Assembly: GCA_030612945.1 (NCBI GenBank)
Contig: JAUWMY010000199.1
Span: forward strand, 1 to 5,559
DNA: 5,559 nt
Reading direction: 5' to 3'
Origin: Desulfobacteraceae bacterium
GTDB lineage: Bacteria; Desulfobacterota; DSM-4660; Desulfatiglandales; Desulfatiglandaceae
Shown: in pieces, positions 1-5,559 of the stretch
Position numbering within the stretch: position 1 is the stretch's first letter
Layout of the letters: each line of letters starts with the position of its first letter
Program-made: the position numbers and the translations under genes
The notes under the pieces: generated by a model
What the model saw: the letters and a program-made list of their open reading frames with translations, nothing else
What the model was told of the DNA's origin: nothing
The model's database searches: none

Positions 1-203
1 ATCAAAGGGATTACGCCGCAGCCTGTTCCGAGGTCAATAATCACATCTCCTTGCTTTATAGTCACGAATTCGGCAAGCAGGATGGCATCAATGGAGAATC
101 TGTACCCATCTTTGGATTGGATCAGCTTGAGGCGGCCATCCATGAAGCAGTCAATACGCTCACCTGGACGCACAATGATTTCAGTAGACCTGGACGATTT
201 CAT
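1..203 (-). CDS. trmN6: tRNA1(Val) (adenine(37)-N6)-methyltransferase-like protein, N-terminal part (cut by window edge)
   Basis: This is the first 67 codons of a SAM-dependent methyltransferase that runs off the left edge. Residues 34-44 read YRFSIDAILLA, a signature of the TrmN6/YfiC group (COG4123), and residues 54-67 hold the Rossmann motif I, VIIDLGTGCGVIPL, which binds S-adenosylmethionine. In Escherichia coli the family member YfiC methylates N6 of A37 in tRNA1(Val). The NPPY-type catalytic motif lies outside the window, so substrate and activity cannot be checked. The start is well defined: an in-frame TAG at 210-212 sits three codons upstream and the ATG at 201-203 is the first start after it. 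That ATG lies inside the end of the DUF1015 gene (23-base overlap), which suggests co-transcription and translational coupling; no good Shine-Dalgarno is visible. The main alternative is another small N6-adenine or glutamine methyltransferase (PrmC-like), but the FSIDAILLA segment favours TrmN6. Confidence 0.8.
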   Translation of the reverse strand, partial: MKSSRSTEIIVRPGERIDCFMDGRLKLIQSKDGYRFSIDAILLAEFVTIKQGDVIIDLGTGCGVIPL

Positions 204-1536
204 GAGGTTCTATCTTGCCAAACACCAGACCACTTAATACCTTGGGGTAGAAATAGGTGGATTTTCTGGGCATGACCAGGGAGTTATTGGCAATTTCCTT
301 CACATGATCTATTCTGGTGGGGTTCAGTAAAAATGCCATTTGATAGTTACCGGATTGGACCTGAGATACAGCAGTCTTCATGCTGCTTTCATAATGAAAT
401 ATTTCCTCATTATCCAGATCTTCCTGGTTGAATTCAAGGCCTTTCTGGAGAATAAACCTGGACAAAACGAGGACATCAAGTTTCTTTAGTGAAGGGTGAA
501 GATCGTCCCCCATTTCTTCTCTTGCGCCCGGTTTAAATGAGAACAGATAGCATTCATCAGCTTTCTGATGGTAAAAGGCCACGGCACTGTTTGAACGTCC
601 TGCTTCTGCGAGTTTTTCCTTGAGAGCAGAGCATTGCCGGGTGAGGTCTGGAGACGAGAAGGAGAACTTTAAAATATTGAACCATTTCTCGATTTTTTTA
701 AGAAAGGGCTGAAGCTGAAAATTGGGAGCGTTTTTGATGAGCCTGTGAGAAGGCAAGATAGTCAGACCCTCATCATTCATGTTTGATAGGTACATCATAG
801 CGTATTCATAAACCCTGTTCACGGGTCGGCTGCCATACCTGGCCCTCATCAGGTTCCTGAAATTACGTGCAGTTTCGTAACGATGGTGGCCATCTGCAAT
901 AAAAATACGTTTCTCGGACATGGCATCTGCTACTTTTTTGAACAGGAAAGGATTTTGCAAGATCCACATCTCATGTGTTGTGCCGTCCCCGAATTCAAAT
1001 GCTATCTGGGGGGGAGTGTCCATGTCCTTTTTACACGCATTCAATATGGTGTTGTCCGGGTCCTCGTAAAGTCCAAATATCTGGCTTAACTGGGCGTTAC
1101 ATGCCCTCATAAGCCTTAGGCGGTCATCTCTGTGTGCCGAAAAGGTCTTTTCATGGGGAAGAATAACCCCTGAATCCTCGTCCTCTATGCGTACAAGGGC
1201 TATAACGCCCCACCGGGTCCGTTGTTTATCTCCGTTTCCGGGGTCATATGTCAGAGATGTGACATATATACAGGGCTGATCGGCATGAACTAAGATGCCA
1301 GCGGATTCCCATCTCTTGAAAAAGTCAACGGAGCGCGTGTATCTGTTATCCCAATCAGAGTCGCCAATCTTTTTTTTCCCCAGTATTAAACGGATGACAT
1401 TATAGGGATTTGCCTGGTAATATGCCTCCTGTTCAGGCTCTGAGATCACGTCATAGGGAGGTGCGACTAAAGATGAGAAGTCTTGCCCTGTGGTAAAGTC
1501 ATATGTAAGGCCCCTGAAAGGGGCAATGATAGCCAT
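181..1536 (-). CDS. DUF1015 family protein (COG4198), function unknown
   Basis: A complete 451-residue protein of the DUF1015 family, about the usual length. Family landmarks appear in order: the start MAIIAPFRG (1-9), VAPPYDVIS (24-32), HEKTF followed by a DRLRLMRA segment (128-145), ADGHHRYETA (214-223), ILPSHRLI (260-267), KLDVLVLSRFIL (352-363) and MPRKSTYFYPKVLSGLVFG (422-440). No signal peptide or membrane segment is seen, so it should be cytoplasmic. The biochemical role of the family is not established. The DGHHR motif recalls the phosphate-binding loop of ParB/sulfiredoxin-fold proteins, some of which are free-serine kinases (SerK); applying that here is inference. I recall relatives beside serine-biosynthesis genes in other phyla, but none is visible here. 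The ATG start gives the family-typical N-terminus, although the leader has only a weak purine stretch very close to it. The 3' end overlaps the downstream methyltransferase gene, so the two probably share a transcript. Confidence 0.93.
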   Translation of the reverse strand: MAIIAPFRGLTYDFTTGQDFSSLVAPPYDVISEPEQEAYYQANPYNVIRLILGKKKIGDSDWDNRYTRSVDFFKRWESAGILVHADQPCIYVTSLTYDPGNGDKQRTRWGVIALVRIEDEDSGVILPHEKTFSAHRDDRLRLMRACNAQLSQIFGLYEDPDNTILNACKKDMDTPPQIAFEFGDGTTHEMWILQNPFLFKKVADAMSEKRIFIADGHHRYETARNFRNLMRARYGSRPVNRVYEYAMMYLSNMNDEGLTILPSHRLIKNAPNFQLQPFLKKIEKWFNILKFSFSSPDLTRQCSALKEKLAEAGRSNSAVAFYHQKADECYLFSFKPGAREEMGDDLHPSLKKLDVLVLSRFILQKGLEFNQEDLDNEEIFHYESSMKTAVSQVQSGNYQMAFLLNPTRIDHVKEIANNSLVMPRKSTYFYPKVLSGLVFGKIEPHEIVQVY

Positions 1537-1617
1537 ACTCTTAATACTCAGAAAGTCAAATTACCACCCCCAGAGGAGATGGCTTGTTTTTGTTGGTCCT
1601 GGAAGGTACGCTGATTT

Positions 1618-1651
1618 AAGTGCCTAAAGTGCCTAAAGTTTAAAGTGCCTA
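1618..1651. repeat. AAGTGCCTA short direct repeats (three exact copies and one degenerate unit)
   Basis: Exact 9-base units AAGTGCCTA stand at 1618-1626, 1627-1635 and 1643-1651, with a 7-base variant AAGTTTA at 1636-1642. The array is non-coding and immediately precedes the stacked hairpins at 1657-1687. It could be a small slippage array or the edge of a dispersed intergenic repeat; no function can be assigned. Confidence 0.85.
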
Positions 1652-1656
1652 TTTAT

Positions 1657-1697
1657 CCCGCTTGCAGCGGGGAAGTTAAGGAACTTCGTGACTTTTT
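1657..1697 (+). terminator. two stacked hairpins followed by a T-run, terminator-like
   Basis: The first hairpin pairs CCCGCT (1657-1662) with AGCGGG (1666-1671) around a TGC loop. The second pairs GAAGTT (1672-1677) with AACTTC (1682-1687) around AAGG, starting with no gap after the first. A run of five T (1693-1697) follows a few bases later. This resembles a rho-independent terminator read on the plus strand, but the T-run is offset from the stem and the only nearby upstream gene is on the minus strand. It may be an orphan terminator, the end of an unannotated transcript, or part of a dispersed repeat. Confidence 0.4.
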
Positions 1698-1897
1698 ATA
1701 ATGGATGGTTTTCACAAGGCCTGCGCGACAAATCAGACCAAGGGACTCGGGCAATATGTAGTTAAAGAATTCGATCGTCTTGCCTGCCAAGATGAACAGT
1801 AACAGTTGGTTCAGCCAAAACCTTGATCGAGAACTTTAGGCTCTTTAGATCACATGTGGCCAAAGAATTACTCAACTGGTAGAACCTTATTATGGCA

Positions 1898-1916
1898 CCA
1901 CTACCCGAGGTAGTGG
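1898..1916. other. perfect 8-bp hairpin with a 3-base loop
   Basis: CCACTACC (1898-1905) and GGTAGTGG (1909-1916) pair perfectly around CGA. No T-run follows on either strand, so it does not look like an intrinsic terminator. A repetitive extragenic palindrome-like unit, a relic of a single-strand transposon end, or a structure in the leader of the downstream deaminase gene are all possible. The pairing is certain; the role is not. Confidence 0.6.
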
Positions 1917-2048
1917 GTTAGGCCGATTAATTAACCTATTATTTTGTCTTAGAGAACACAGTTGTGTCAAGAAAATTTAATAATTCATGCAGAGACCTTT
2001 GAAAAAAATTCCTTCAAACCAGTACCCTAATACCGGATACCAAATACC

Positions 2049-2062
2049 ACCTCAATTGAGGT
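2049..2062. promoter_or_regulatory. perfect 14-bp palindrome in the deaminase leader, possible operator
   Basis: ACCTCAATTGAGGT reads identically on both strands and ends 8 bases before the Shine-Dalgarno of the deaminase gene. Its position would suit a binding site for a dimeric repressor, or a small RNA hairpin near the ribosome site. No regulator gene is in the window and I do not recognise the motif, so the operator reading is inference. Confidence 0.4.
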
Positions 2063-2069
2063 TATAATC

Positions 2070-2075
2070 AGGAGG
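2070..2075 (+). promoter_or_regulatory. Shine-Dalgarno AGGAGG of the deaminase gene
   Basis: AGGAGG lies 9 bases before the ATG at 2085. It is the strongest ribosome binding site in the window and decides this start, which gives about 20 residues ahead of the usual LIIKGGMIVTM beginning of amidohydrolases. Confidence 0.85.
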
Positions 2076-2084
2076 CTTCAGCAA

Positions 2085-3446
2085 ATGATTTCTGTAAACC
2101 AGGGTGGCGATGGGGTTCGAGACTTTAAGAATAATCCGGATCTTATCATAAAAGGCGGCATGATTGTTACAATGGTAGAAGGTCAGGATACAATCCCGGA
2201 AGGCAATGTATTTGTAACTGATGGATGGATTACTGATATTAGAGGTGAGAGCGAAATAGATCATATTCAGGGCTCTCATACGGAAATCATTAACGCCAAA
2301 GATGCCATTATTATGCCTGGTCTTATAAATGGGCATACCCATGCGGCCATGACCCTTTTCAGGGGCCTTGCAGACGATTTGCCTTTGAAACAATGGCTTT
2401 TCGAGAAGATCTTTCCTGCTGAGGCCAAGTTTCTTAACACGGATACGGTTTACTGGGGTTCGCTCCTGGGATGTCTGGAGATGATCGCATCAGGTACCAC
2501 ATGCTTCATAGACGGATATTTTTTTCAAGATGAGACGGTTCGGGCTGCACATGACTCAGGGCTCAGAGCACTTATTGCACAGGGGGTTATAGATTTTCCC
2601 GCGCCGGGGGTTGAAGACCCTGAAAAAAACCTTATGGTTGCAAAGGAATTTATAGAAAGATGGTTTGGTTTTTCAGATCTGATCATGCCAGGCATATTTT
2701 GCCACAGTCCCTTGACGTGTTCCGAACAAACCCTGAAAGACGCATGGGAGATATCTCAGCAGTTTGATTTGCCTCTTCAGATTCATCTTTCTGAGACCTC
2801 TGACGAAGTGAATGAGATCCTGAAGAAAACCGGGAAAAGACCTGTCCATTATCTTGAGGAACTCGGTTTAATAAACGATGGTCTTATAGCAGCGCATGCA
2901 GTACACTTGGATGACAGGGAAATAGAGTGTCTCAAGGAAAATGGTGTTAAGGTGGTTCATGCGCCTGAGAGCAACATGAAATTGTGCTCAGGCGTGGCAC
3001 GGGTTTTGGATATGGTAAAGCTGGGGATGCCCATTGGGCTGGGGACAGACGGGTGTTCATCCAACAACAACCTGGATCTGTTTCAGGAGATGGATACTGC
3101 CGCTAAATTGAGTAAAGTTTTTAGTCTTGATCCGGTCGCTTTGGACGCTGAAACGGTCCTTAGGATGGCCACCACCTGGGGAGCCTCCGTATTAGGTCTG
3201 GAGGATCAAATTGGGACCCTTGAGGTAGGGAAAAAGGCAGATATCATTGTGGTGGATCTTCAGGGACCTAACCTCTGTCCTGTTTATGATCCGATGTCCG
3301 CCTTGGTTTACTCTGCCAGCGGTGCCGATGTGAAGGACGTAATCGTGGATGGGAAGGTGCTTATGAAGGATAGAGAATTCACAACCCTGGACCCAAACGA
3401 GATAATGGAAAGGGTGAGGCGTATAAGCTCAGACATATGTATTTAA
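2085..3446 (+). CDS. mtaD: 5'-methylthioadenosine/S-adenosylhomocysteine deaminase (amidohydrolase superfamily)
   Basis: A 453-residue cytosolic metal-dependent deaminase. The family converts 5'-methylthioadenosine to methylthioinosine and S-adenosylhomocysteine to S-inosylhomocysteine, releasing ammonia, as part of recycling S-adenosylmethionine by-products. A small beta domain (about 18-80 and 380-430) flanks the TIM barrel. Visible catalytic features are GHTH (metal ligands H84, H86), HSPLTCS (H207), HLSET (metal ligand H234, E237), AAHAVHLD (H271), SNMKLCSG (296-303) and GTDGCSSNN with the metal-binding D322. The order and wording closely match Thermotoga maritima TM0936, a characterised MTA/SAH deaminase, as I recall it. 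Length is normal and no key residue is missing. No MTA phosphorylase, SAH hydrolase or nucleosidase gene is visible nearby, so pathway context is absent. Related alternatives are 5'-deoxyadenosine deaminase (DadD), guanine deaminase or chlorohydrolases; TM0936-like motifs favour MtaD, but exact substrate choice cannot be read from sequence. It appears monocistronic. Confidence 0.88.
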   Translation: MISVNQGGDGVRDFKNNPDLIIKGGMIVTMVEGQDTIPEGNVFVTDGWITDIRGESEIDHIQGSHTEIINAKDAIIMPGLINGHTHAAMTLFRGLADDLPLKQWLFEKIFPAEAKFLNTDTVYWGSLLGCLEMIASGTTCFIDGYFFQDETVRAAHDSGLRALIAQGVIDFPAPGVEDPEKNLMVAKEFIERWFGFSDLIMPGIFCHSPLTCSEQTLKDAWEISQQFDLPLQIHLSETSDEVNEILKKTGKRPVHYLEELGLINDGLIAAHAVHLDDREIECLKENGVKVVHAPESNMKLCSGVARVLDMVKLGMPIGLGTDGCSSNNNLDLFQEMDTAAKLSKVFSLDPVALDAETVLRMATTWGASVLGLEDQIGTLEVGKKADIIVVDLQGPNLCPVYDPMSALVYSASGADVKDVIVDGKVLMKDREFTTLDPNEIMERVRRISSDICI

Positions 3447-3467
3447 ATCGTTATTATTCAGGTTGAC

Positions 3468-3653
3468 CCTAACGTTGCAGAAATATTTGGTCCAAAAGCG
3501 CTTCGCTCGCTCTATATCAGGCCATCAAGAAACGATTGACCATTTTCAAGACCTCACCGTATGTCCAATACGCTTTCGTCCTTGAAAATAATCAATCATC
3601 CCTTGCTGACCCAATCTATACCCTTTTGAACTCAAATTTTATGCAACGTTAGG
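3468..3653. mobile_element. 186-bp MITE-like element with 12-bp perfect terminal inverted repeats
   Basis: The element begins CCTAACGTTGCA (3468-3479) and ends with the exact reverse complement TGCAACGTTAGG (3642-3653). It is flanked by a direct repeat GTTGAC at 3462-3467 and 3654-3659, which looks like a 6-bp target duplication. The boundary can also be read as a 13-bp repeat starting CCC with a 4-bp TTGA duplication; sequence alone does not decide. Imperfect pairing continues inward, with a second pair of arms at 3526-3550 and 3581-3605 (20 of 25 positions) and a central hairpin CGTAT/ATACG at 3558-3572. It has no coding capacity and would need a transposase from elsewhere. I cannot name the parent insertion sequence family. 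It fills most of the gap between the deaminase and peptidase genes. Confidence 0.8.
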
Positions 3654-3675
3654 GTTGACTCTGCAGCGAGAATAT

Positions 3676-3702
3676 GGTTAACCCTATCCTGCACCAAAAG
3701 CG
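3676..3702 (+). repeat. decayed sequence resembling the left end of the adjacent MITE-like element
   Basis: GGTTAACCCTATCCTGCA (3676-3693) aligns to the left boundary GGTTGACCCTAACGTTGCA (3461-3479) with a few changes and one gap. The following CCAAAAGCG (3694-3702) is identical to 3492-3500 in the left arm, as though about 12 intervening bases were deleted. It may be the relic of an earlier insertion or a partial duplication. The match is short, so chance is not excluded. Confidence 0.4.
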
Positions 3703-3739
3703 TCATTGGCAAAATAACCTTTTGAGAGTTGTATAACGT

Positions 3740-5107
3740 ATGAAAAAAAGAAGAAATATAGGATTATTTATAACGGTTGTATCGATTTTATTGATCCTTG
3801 GAGTTGTTGGCTGGTTTTTGTGGAGTATCTTTGAAGGGGAAAAACCCCAGGTGACGGTAGAGCCTTTACCTGAGTTTCTTTCAGGAAGCGAGCAATTTTC
3901 ACTCACCGCCAGCGATATGAAAAGGGGCCTTAAGGTTGTCGAGGTTTCCGTGAACCAGGAAGGGCGGAACATACTTGTATTTGAGAAAAAATTTCCCTTT
4001 AAAGGCCTTTTCAACAGTGAAGGTATCCATCAATTTGATACAGAATTTTCAATAGATCCCGCGAAACTCAATTTGGCTCAGGGCCGGGTGGACCTGCAGA
4101 TCAGTGTCTGGGATTATTCTCGGAGAAGGGGAGGGGATGGAAACCAGTCTTTAGTTGAGCACAAAATGACGGTGGATACAATTCCACCAGCTATTCGGGC
4201 CATAAGCCGAATGCACTATGTCAACGTAGGAGGGACCGGTTTTATAGTGTATCAGGCCTCTTCGGACTCGATTGAGAGCGGGTTATTTGTCAATGATTTC
4301 CTTTTCCCGGGTTTTAAGGTAGAAGGCTCTGAAGAAGGGTATCATGTGTGCTATTTTGCTATTTCCCACAACATAAAGGCAAACCCCGAAGTCAACTTGT
4401 GGGCAAAAGATAAGGCAGGGAACCAGTCAACCGCCAGCTTTTACTGCAAGATACGTAGAAAGCGCTTTCGGACAGAGAAGCTTAATATTACCGATCGATT
4501 CTTGAAGCGTATTCTTCCTTATTTTTCTTTTTACACTCTTAACCCGGCAGACACTGATATCAAAAAATTTCTAATGATTAATCGGAATTTGAGGAAAGAC
4601 AATGGCTCTGTCTTTTACAATCTGAGGACAGAAACAAACCCTGAGAAACTCTGGGACGGGACCTGGGTTAGGCTCAAAAACGCCGCCAACATGGCTGGAT
4701 TTGCTGATCGGCGTTTATACTACTATAAAGGAAAAAAGGTTGATGAACAGGTGCACATGGGTGTGGATCTGGCTTCGCTGGCAAACTCAAAAGTCCAGGC
4801 TGCCAACAATGGCCGTGTAATTTTTGCCGATCGTCTCGGGATATATGGCCTTACAGTTGTTTTAGACCATGGGCAGGGCCTTTCCTCTGTTTACTCCCAT
4901 CTTAGCAAAATAGACGTTGACATTAATCAGGAGGTGATGAAAGGGGAGGCCATAGGGTTGACCGGTCAGACCGGCCTTGCCGGTGGAGATCATCTTCATT
5001 TTGGTATCATGGTGAGCGGTATGCCTGTTAATCCCATAGAGTGGTGGGATAGCCACTGGATTCAGGATAATATAACCAGGAAGTTGGCTTTCCTAAAGAA
5101 TAAGTAG
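3740..5107 (+). CDS. membrane-anchored M23 family peptidoglycan metallopeptidase
   Basis: A 455-residue zinc endopeptidase expected to cut peptide cross-links of peptidoglycan in the periplasm. Residues 1-6 are basic (MKKRRN), followed by one hydrophobic segment at about 8-30 without a lipobox or clear cleavage site, so it is probably an N-in signal anchor. Residues 35-240 look like beta-rich extracytoplasmic domains; WAKDKAGNQS (221-230) is typical of bacterial Ig-like folds. The M23 (LytM-type) domain occupies about 335-440, with HMGVD (zinc ligands H339, D343), YSHL (H387) and GDHLHFG (H418 and zinc ligand H420). By homology to LytM, all catalytic residues are present, so this should be an active enzyme rather than an EnvC/NlpD-like activator. 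The leader shows only a modest GAGAG (3724-3728), 11 bases from the ATG. The long intergenic gap with the MITE-like element suggests transcription separate from the deaminase. The exact cell-wall bond cannot be told. Confidence 0.92.
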   Translation: MKKRRNIGLFITVVSILLILGVVGWFLWSIFEGEKPQVTVEPLPEFLSGSEQFSLTASDMKRGLKVVEVSVNQEGRNILVFEKKFPFKGLFNSEGIHQFDTEFSIDPAKLNLAQGRVDLQISVWDYSRRRGGDGNQSLVEHKMTVDTIPPAIRAISRMHYVNVGGTGFIVYQASSDSIESGLFVNDFLFPGFKVEGSEEGYHVCYFAISHNIKANPEVNLWAKDKAGNQSTASFYCKIRRKRFRTEKLNITDRFLKRILPYFSFYTLNPADTDIKKFLMINRNLRKDNGSVFYNLRTETNPEKLWDGTWVRLKNAANMAGFADRRLYYYKGKKVDEQVHMGVDLASLANSKVQAANNGRVIFADRLGIYGLTVVLDHGQGLSSVYSHLSKIDVDINQEVMKGEAIGLTGQTGLAGGDHLHFGIMVSGMPVNPIEWWDSHWIQDNITRKLAFLKNK

Positions 5108-5238
5108 AATGCCTTTCCAGACCGTGGAAAATAATCATTCAAGGTCAGAATCATTATATAAAAATCGCTGGTTGGCACCTGCGCTGGCTCAAGCTGCCAA
5201 GGAACATCCGATAATAATTCTCATTTCCTCCCATGGGT
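5108..5238. other. convergent intergenic spacer with weak inverted repeats
   Basis: This 131-base gap lies between the ends of the plus-strand peptidase gene and a minus-strand gene, so terminators for both are expected. Candidate stems are TTTCCA/TGGAAA (5114-5119 with 5125-5130) and TTGGCA/TGCCAA (5172-5177 with 5195-5200). A third, CATTTCC/GGAAATG (5222-5228 with 5244-5250), spans the stop codon of the right-hand gene and encloses the palindrome CCCATGGG. None is followed by a proper T-run in either direction, so no intrinsic terminator is called. Confidence 0.45.
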
Positions 5239-5559
5239 TTAGGGGAAATGGAGAGCAGGCTGCCACCACATAACAACTGCTTGATTCTTCTCAACATACA
5301 TACCATTTTTTGATATGTTCAGCAGATATCCCTCGATCTTTTTCTTAACATCCTGGTCAATTTCTATGAATTTTCCTGTAAATCCTGCTACGCACCTTAT
5401 TTCTTCCTCTAAGGCCCTCTCAAAGGTATATTCAAAATGCCCGATACTTACTAATCTCCCCCATTCTCGTAAAATTACATAGGGAAAGTAGTCAGCATCC
5501 GGATCAAACTGACCGGTGTAATTTTGACCGCTTACTAACTCAAATATCGCCTTTACGAC
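5239..5559 (-). CDS. protein of unknown function, C-terminal 106 residues (cut by window edge)
   Basis: An open minus-strand frame enters from the right edge and runs 106 codons to a TAA at 5239-5241. The start lies outside the window. The reading looks like real protein: charged and hydrophobic residues are well mixed, with FDPDADYFPYVILREWGR (18-35 of the visible part), an acidic amphipathic stretch FERALEEEIR (46-55), and the ending VVMWWQPALHFP. It has no membrane segment, signal peptide, or catalytic motif that I recognise, and I cannot assign a family. It converges on the M23 peptidase gene with a 131-base gap, so it is not in that operon. Confidence rests on the uninterrupted frame and protein-like composition, not on homology. 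Confidence 0.65.
   Translation of the reverse strand, partial: VVKAIFELVSGQNYTGQFDPDADYFPYVILREWGRLVSIGHFEYTFERALEEEIRCVAGFTGKFIEIDQDVKKKIEGYLLNISKNGMYVEKNQAVVMWWQPALHFP

Larger units (their letters stand above)
1537..2084. other. divergent intergenic spacer, no convincing gene
   Basis: This 548-base region separates the minus-strand DUF1015 gene from the plus-strand deaminase and must hold both promoters. I find no protein with recognisable features in any frame; the longest plausible start-to-stop reading is a 33-codon frame at 1701-1802 without a ribosome binding site. No tRNA or riboswitch is recognisable. The structured items (AAGTGCCTA repeats, stacked hairpins, an isolated hairpin, spaced TACC words and a palindrome) are listed separately. 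No -35/-10 pair is good enough to call. Confidence 0.7.

Noticed and set aside
51..275. 74-codon plus-strand frame
   Set aside because: It is antisense to the methyltransferase and DUF1015 genes, whose conserved motifs show the minus strand is coding.
883..1089. 68-codon plus-strand frame
   Set aside because: It lies wholly antisense within the DUF1015 gene, including its ADGHHR motif, and has no features of its own.
1701..1802. 33-codon plus-strand frame starting ATGGATGG
   Set aside because: It has no Shine-Dalgarno, begins right after a terminator-like T-run, and shows no recognisable protein feature.
1861..1940. tRNA-like stretch: CTCAACTGGTAGAA (1871-1884) resembles a tRNA D-arm
   Set aside because: No acceptor stem, anticodon arm or GGTTCGA-type T-arm can be placed around it.
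2063..2068. Perfect TATAAT that could be a -10 box for mtaD
   Set aside because: It lies two bases from the Shine-Dalgarno; transcription from it would start after the ribosome site, and no matching -35 is seen.
2052..2393. 113-codon minus-strand frame
   Set aside because: It is antisense to the start of the deaminase, covering its GHTH metal site.
3706..3737. TTGGCA with TATAAC as a promoter for the M23 gene
   Set aside because: The spacing is 20 bases and the start site would fall at or beyond the ATG, leaving no ribosome site.
3703..4014. 103-codon minus-strand frame
   Set aside because: It is antisense to the membrane anchor and first domain of the M23 protein and has a low-complexity, unlike-protein composition.
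4862..5056. 64-codon minus-strand frame
   Set aside because: It is antisense to the conserved catalytic part of the M23 domain.

Overview
The window reads as chromosomal DNA of a moderate-GC Gram-negative bacterium. Gene content and style suggest a member of the Desulfobacterota (former Deltaproteobacteria), but that is an inference from protein flavour and intergenic texture, with no marker gene to prove it. It holds three complete genes, two genes cut by the window edges, and two intergenic stretches rich in repeats and inverted repeats.

Layout, left to right. (1) On the minus strand, a full-length DUF1015 (COG4198) protein gene (181-1536) is followed by the first 67 codons of a TrmN6/YfiC-like tRNA adenine-N6 methyltransferase (1-203). 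The two overlap by 23 bases and are probably one transcript. (2) A 548-base divergent spacer (1537-2084) has no convincing gene. It carries an AAGTGCCTA short repeat, two stacked hairpins ending in a T-run, an isolated 8-bp-stem hairpin, four TACC words spaced 7-8 bases, and a perfect 14-bp palindrome just before a strong Shine-Dalgarno. (3) On the plus strand, 2085-3446 encodes an amidohydrolase of the 5'-methylthioadenosine/S-adenosylhomocysteine deaminase type with all metal ligands present. (4) The next spacer is mostly filled by a 186-bp MITE-like element (3468-3653) with 12-bp perfect terminal inverted repeats and a 6-bp flanking direct repeat; a decayed sequence resembling its left end follows at 3676-3702. 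(5) 3740-5107 encodes a membrane-anchored M23 peptidoglycan endopeptidase with its active site intact. (6) A 131-base convergent spacer is followed by the 3' end of a minus-strand gene of unknown function (5239 to beyond 5559).

The genes do not form one pathway. The deaminase handles by-products of S-adenosylmethionine use, the methyltransferase would make one such by-product, and the M23 enzyme remodels cell wall; their proximity looks like ordinary chromosomal neighbourhood. I see no defence system, CRISPR array, phage module or complete insertion sequence. The most unusual object is the 186-bp element: nearly its whole length can fold back on itself, and the differences between its inner arms are all of the type that become G-U pairs in RNA read from the minus strand.
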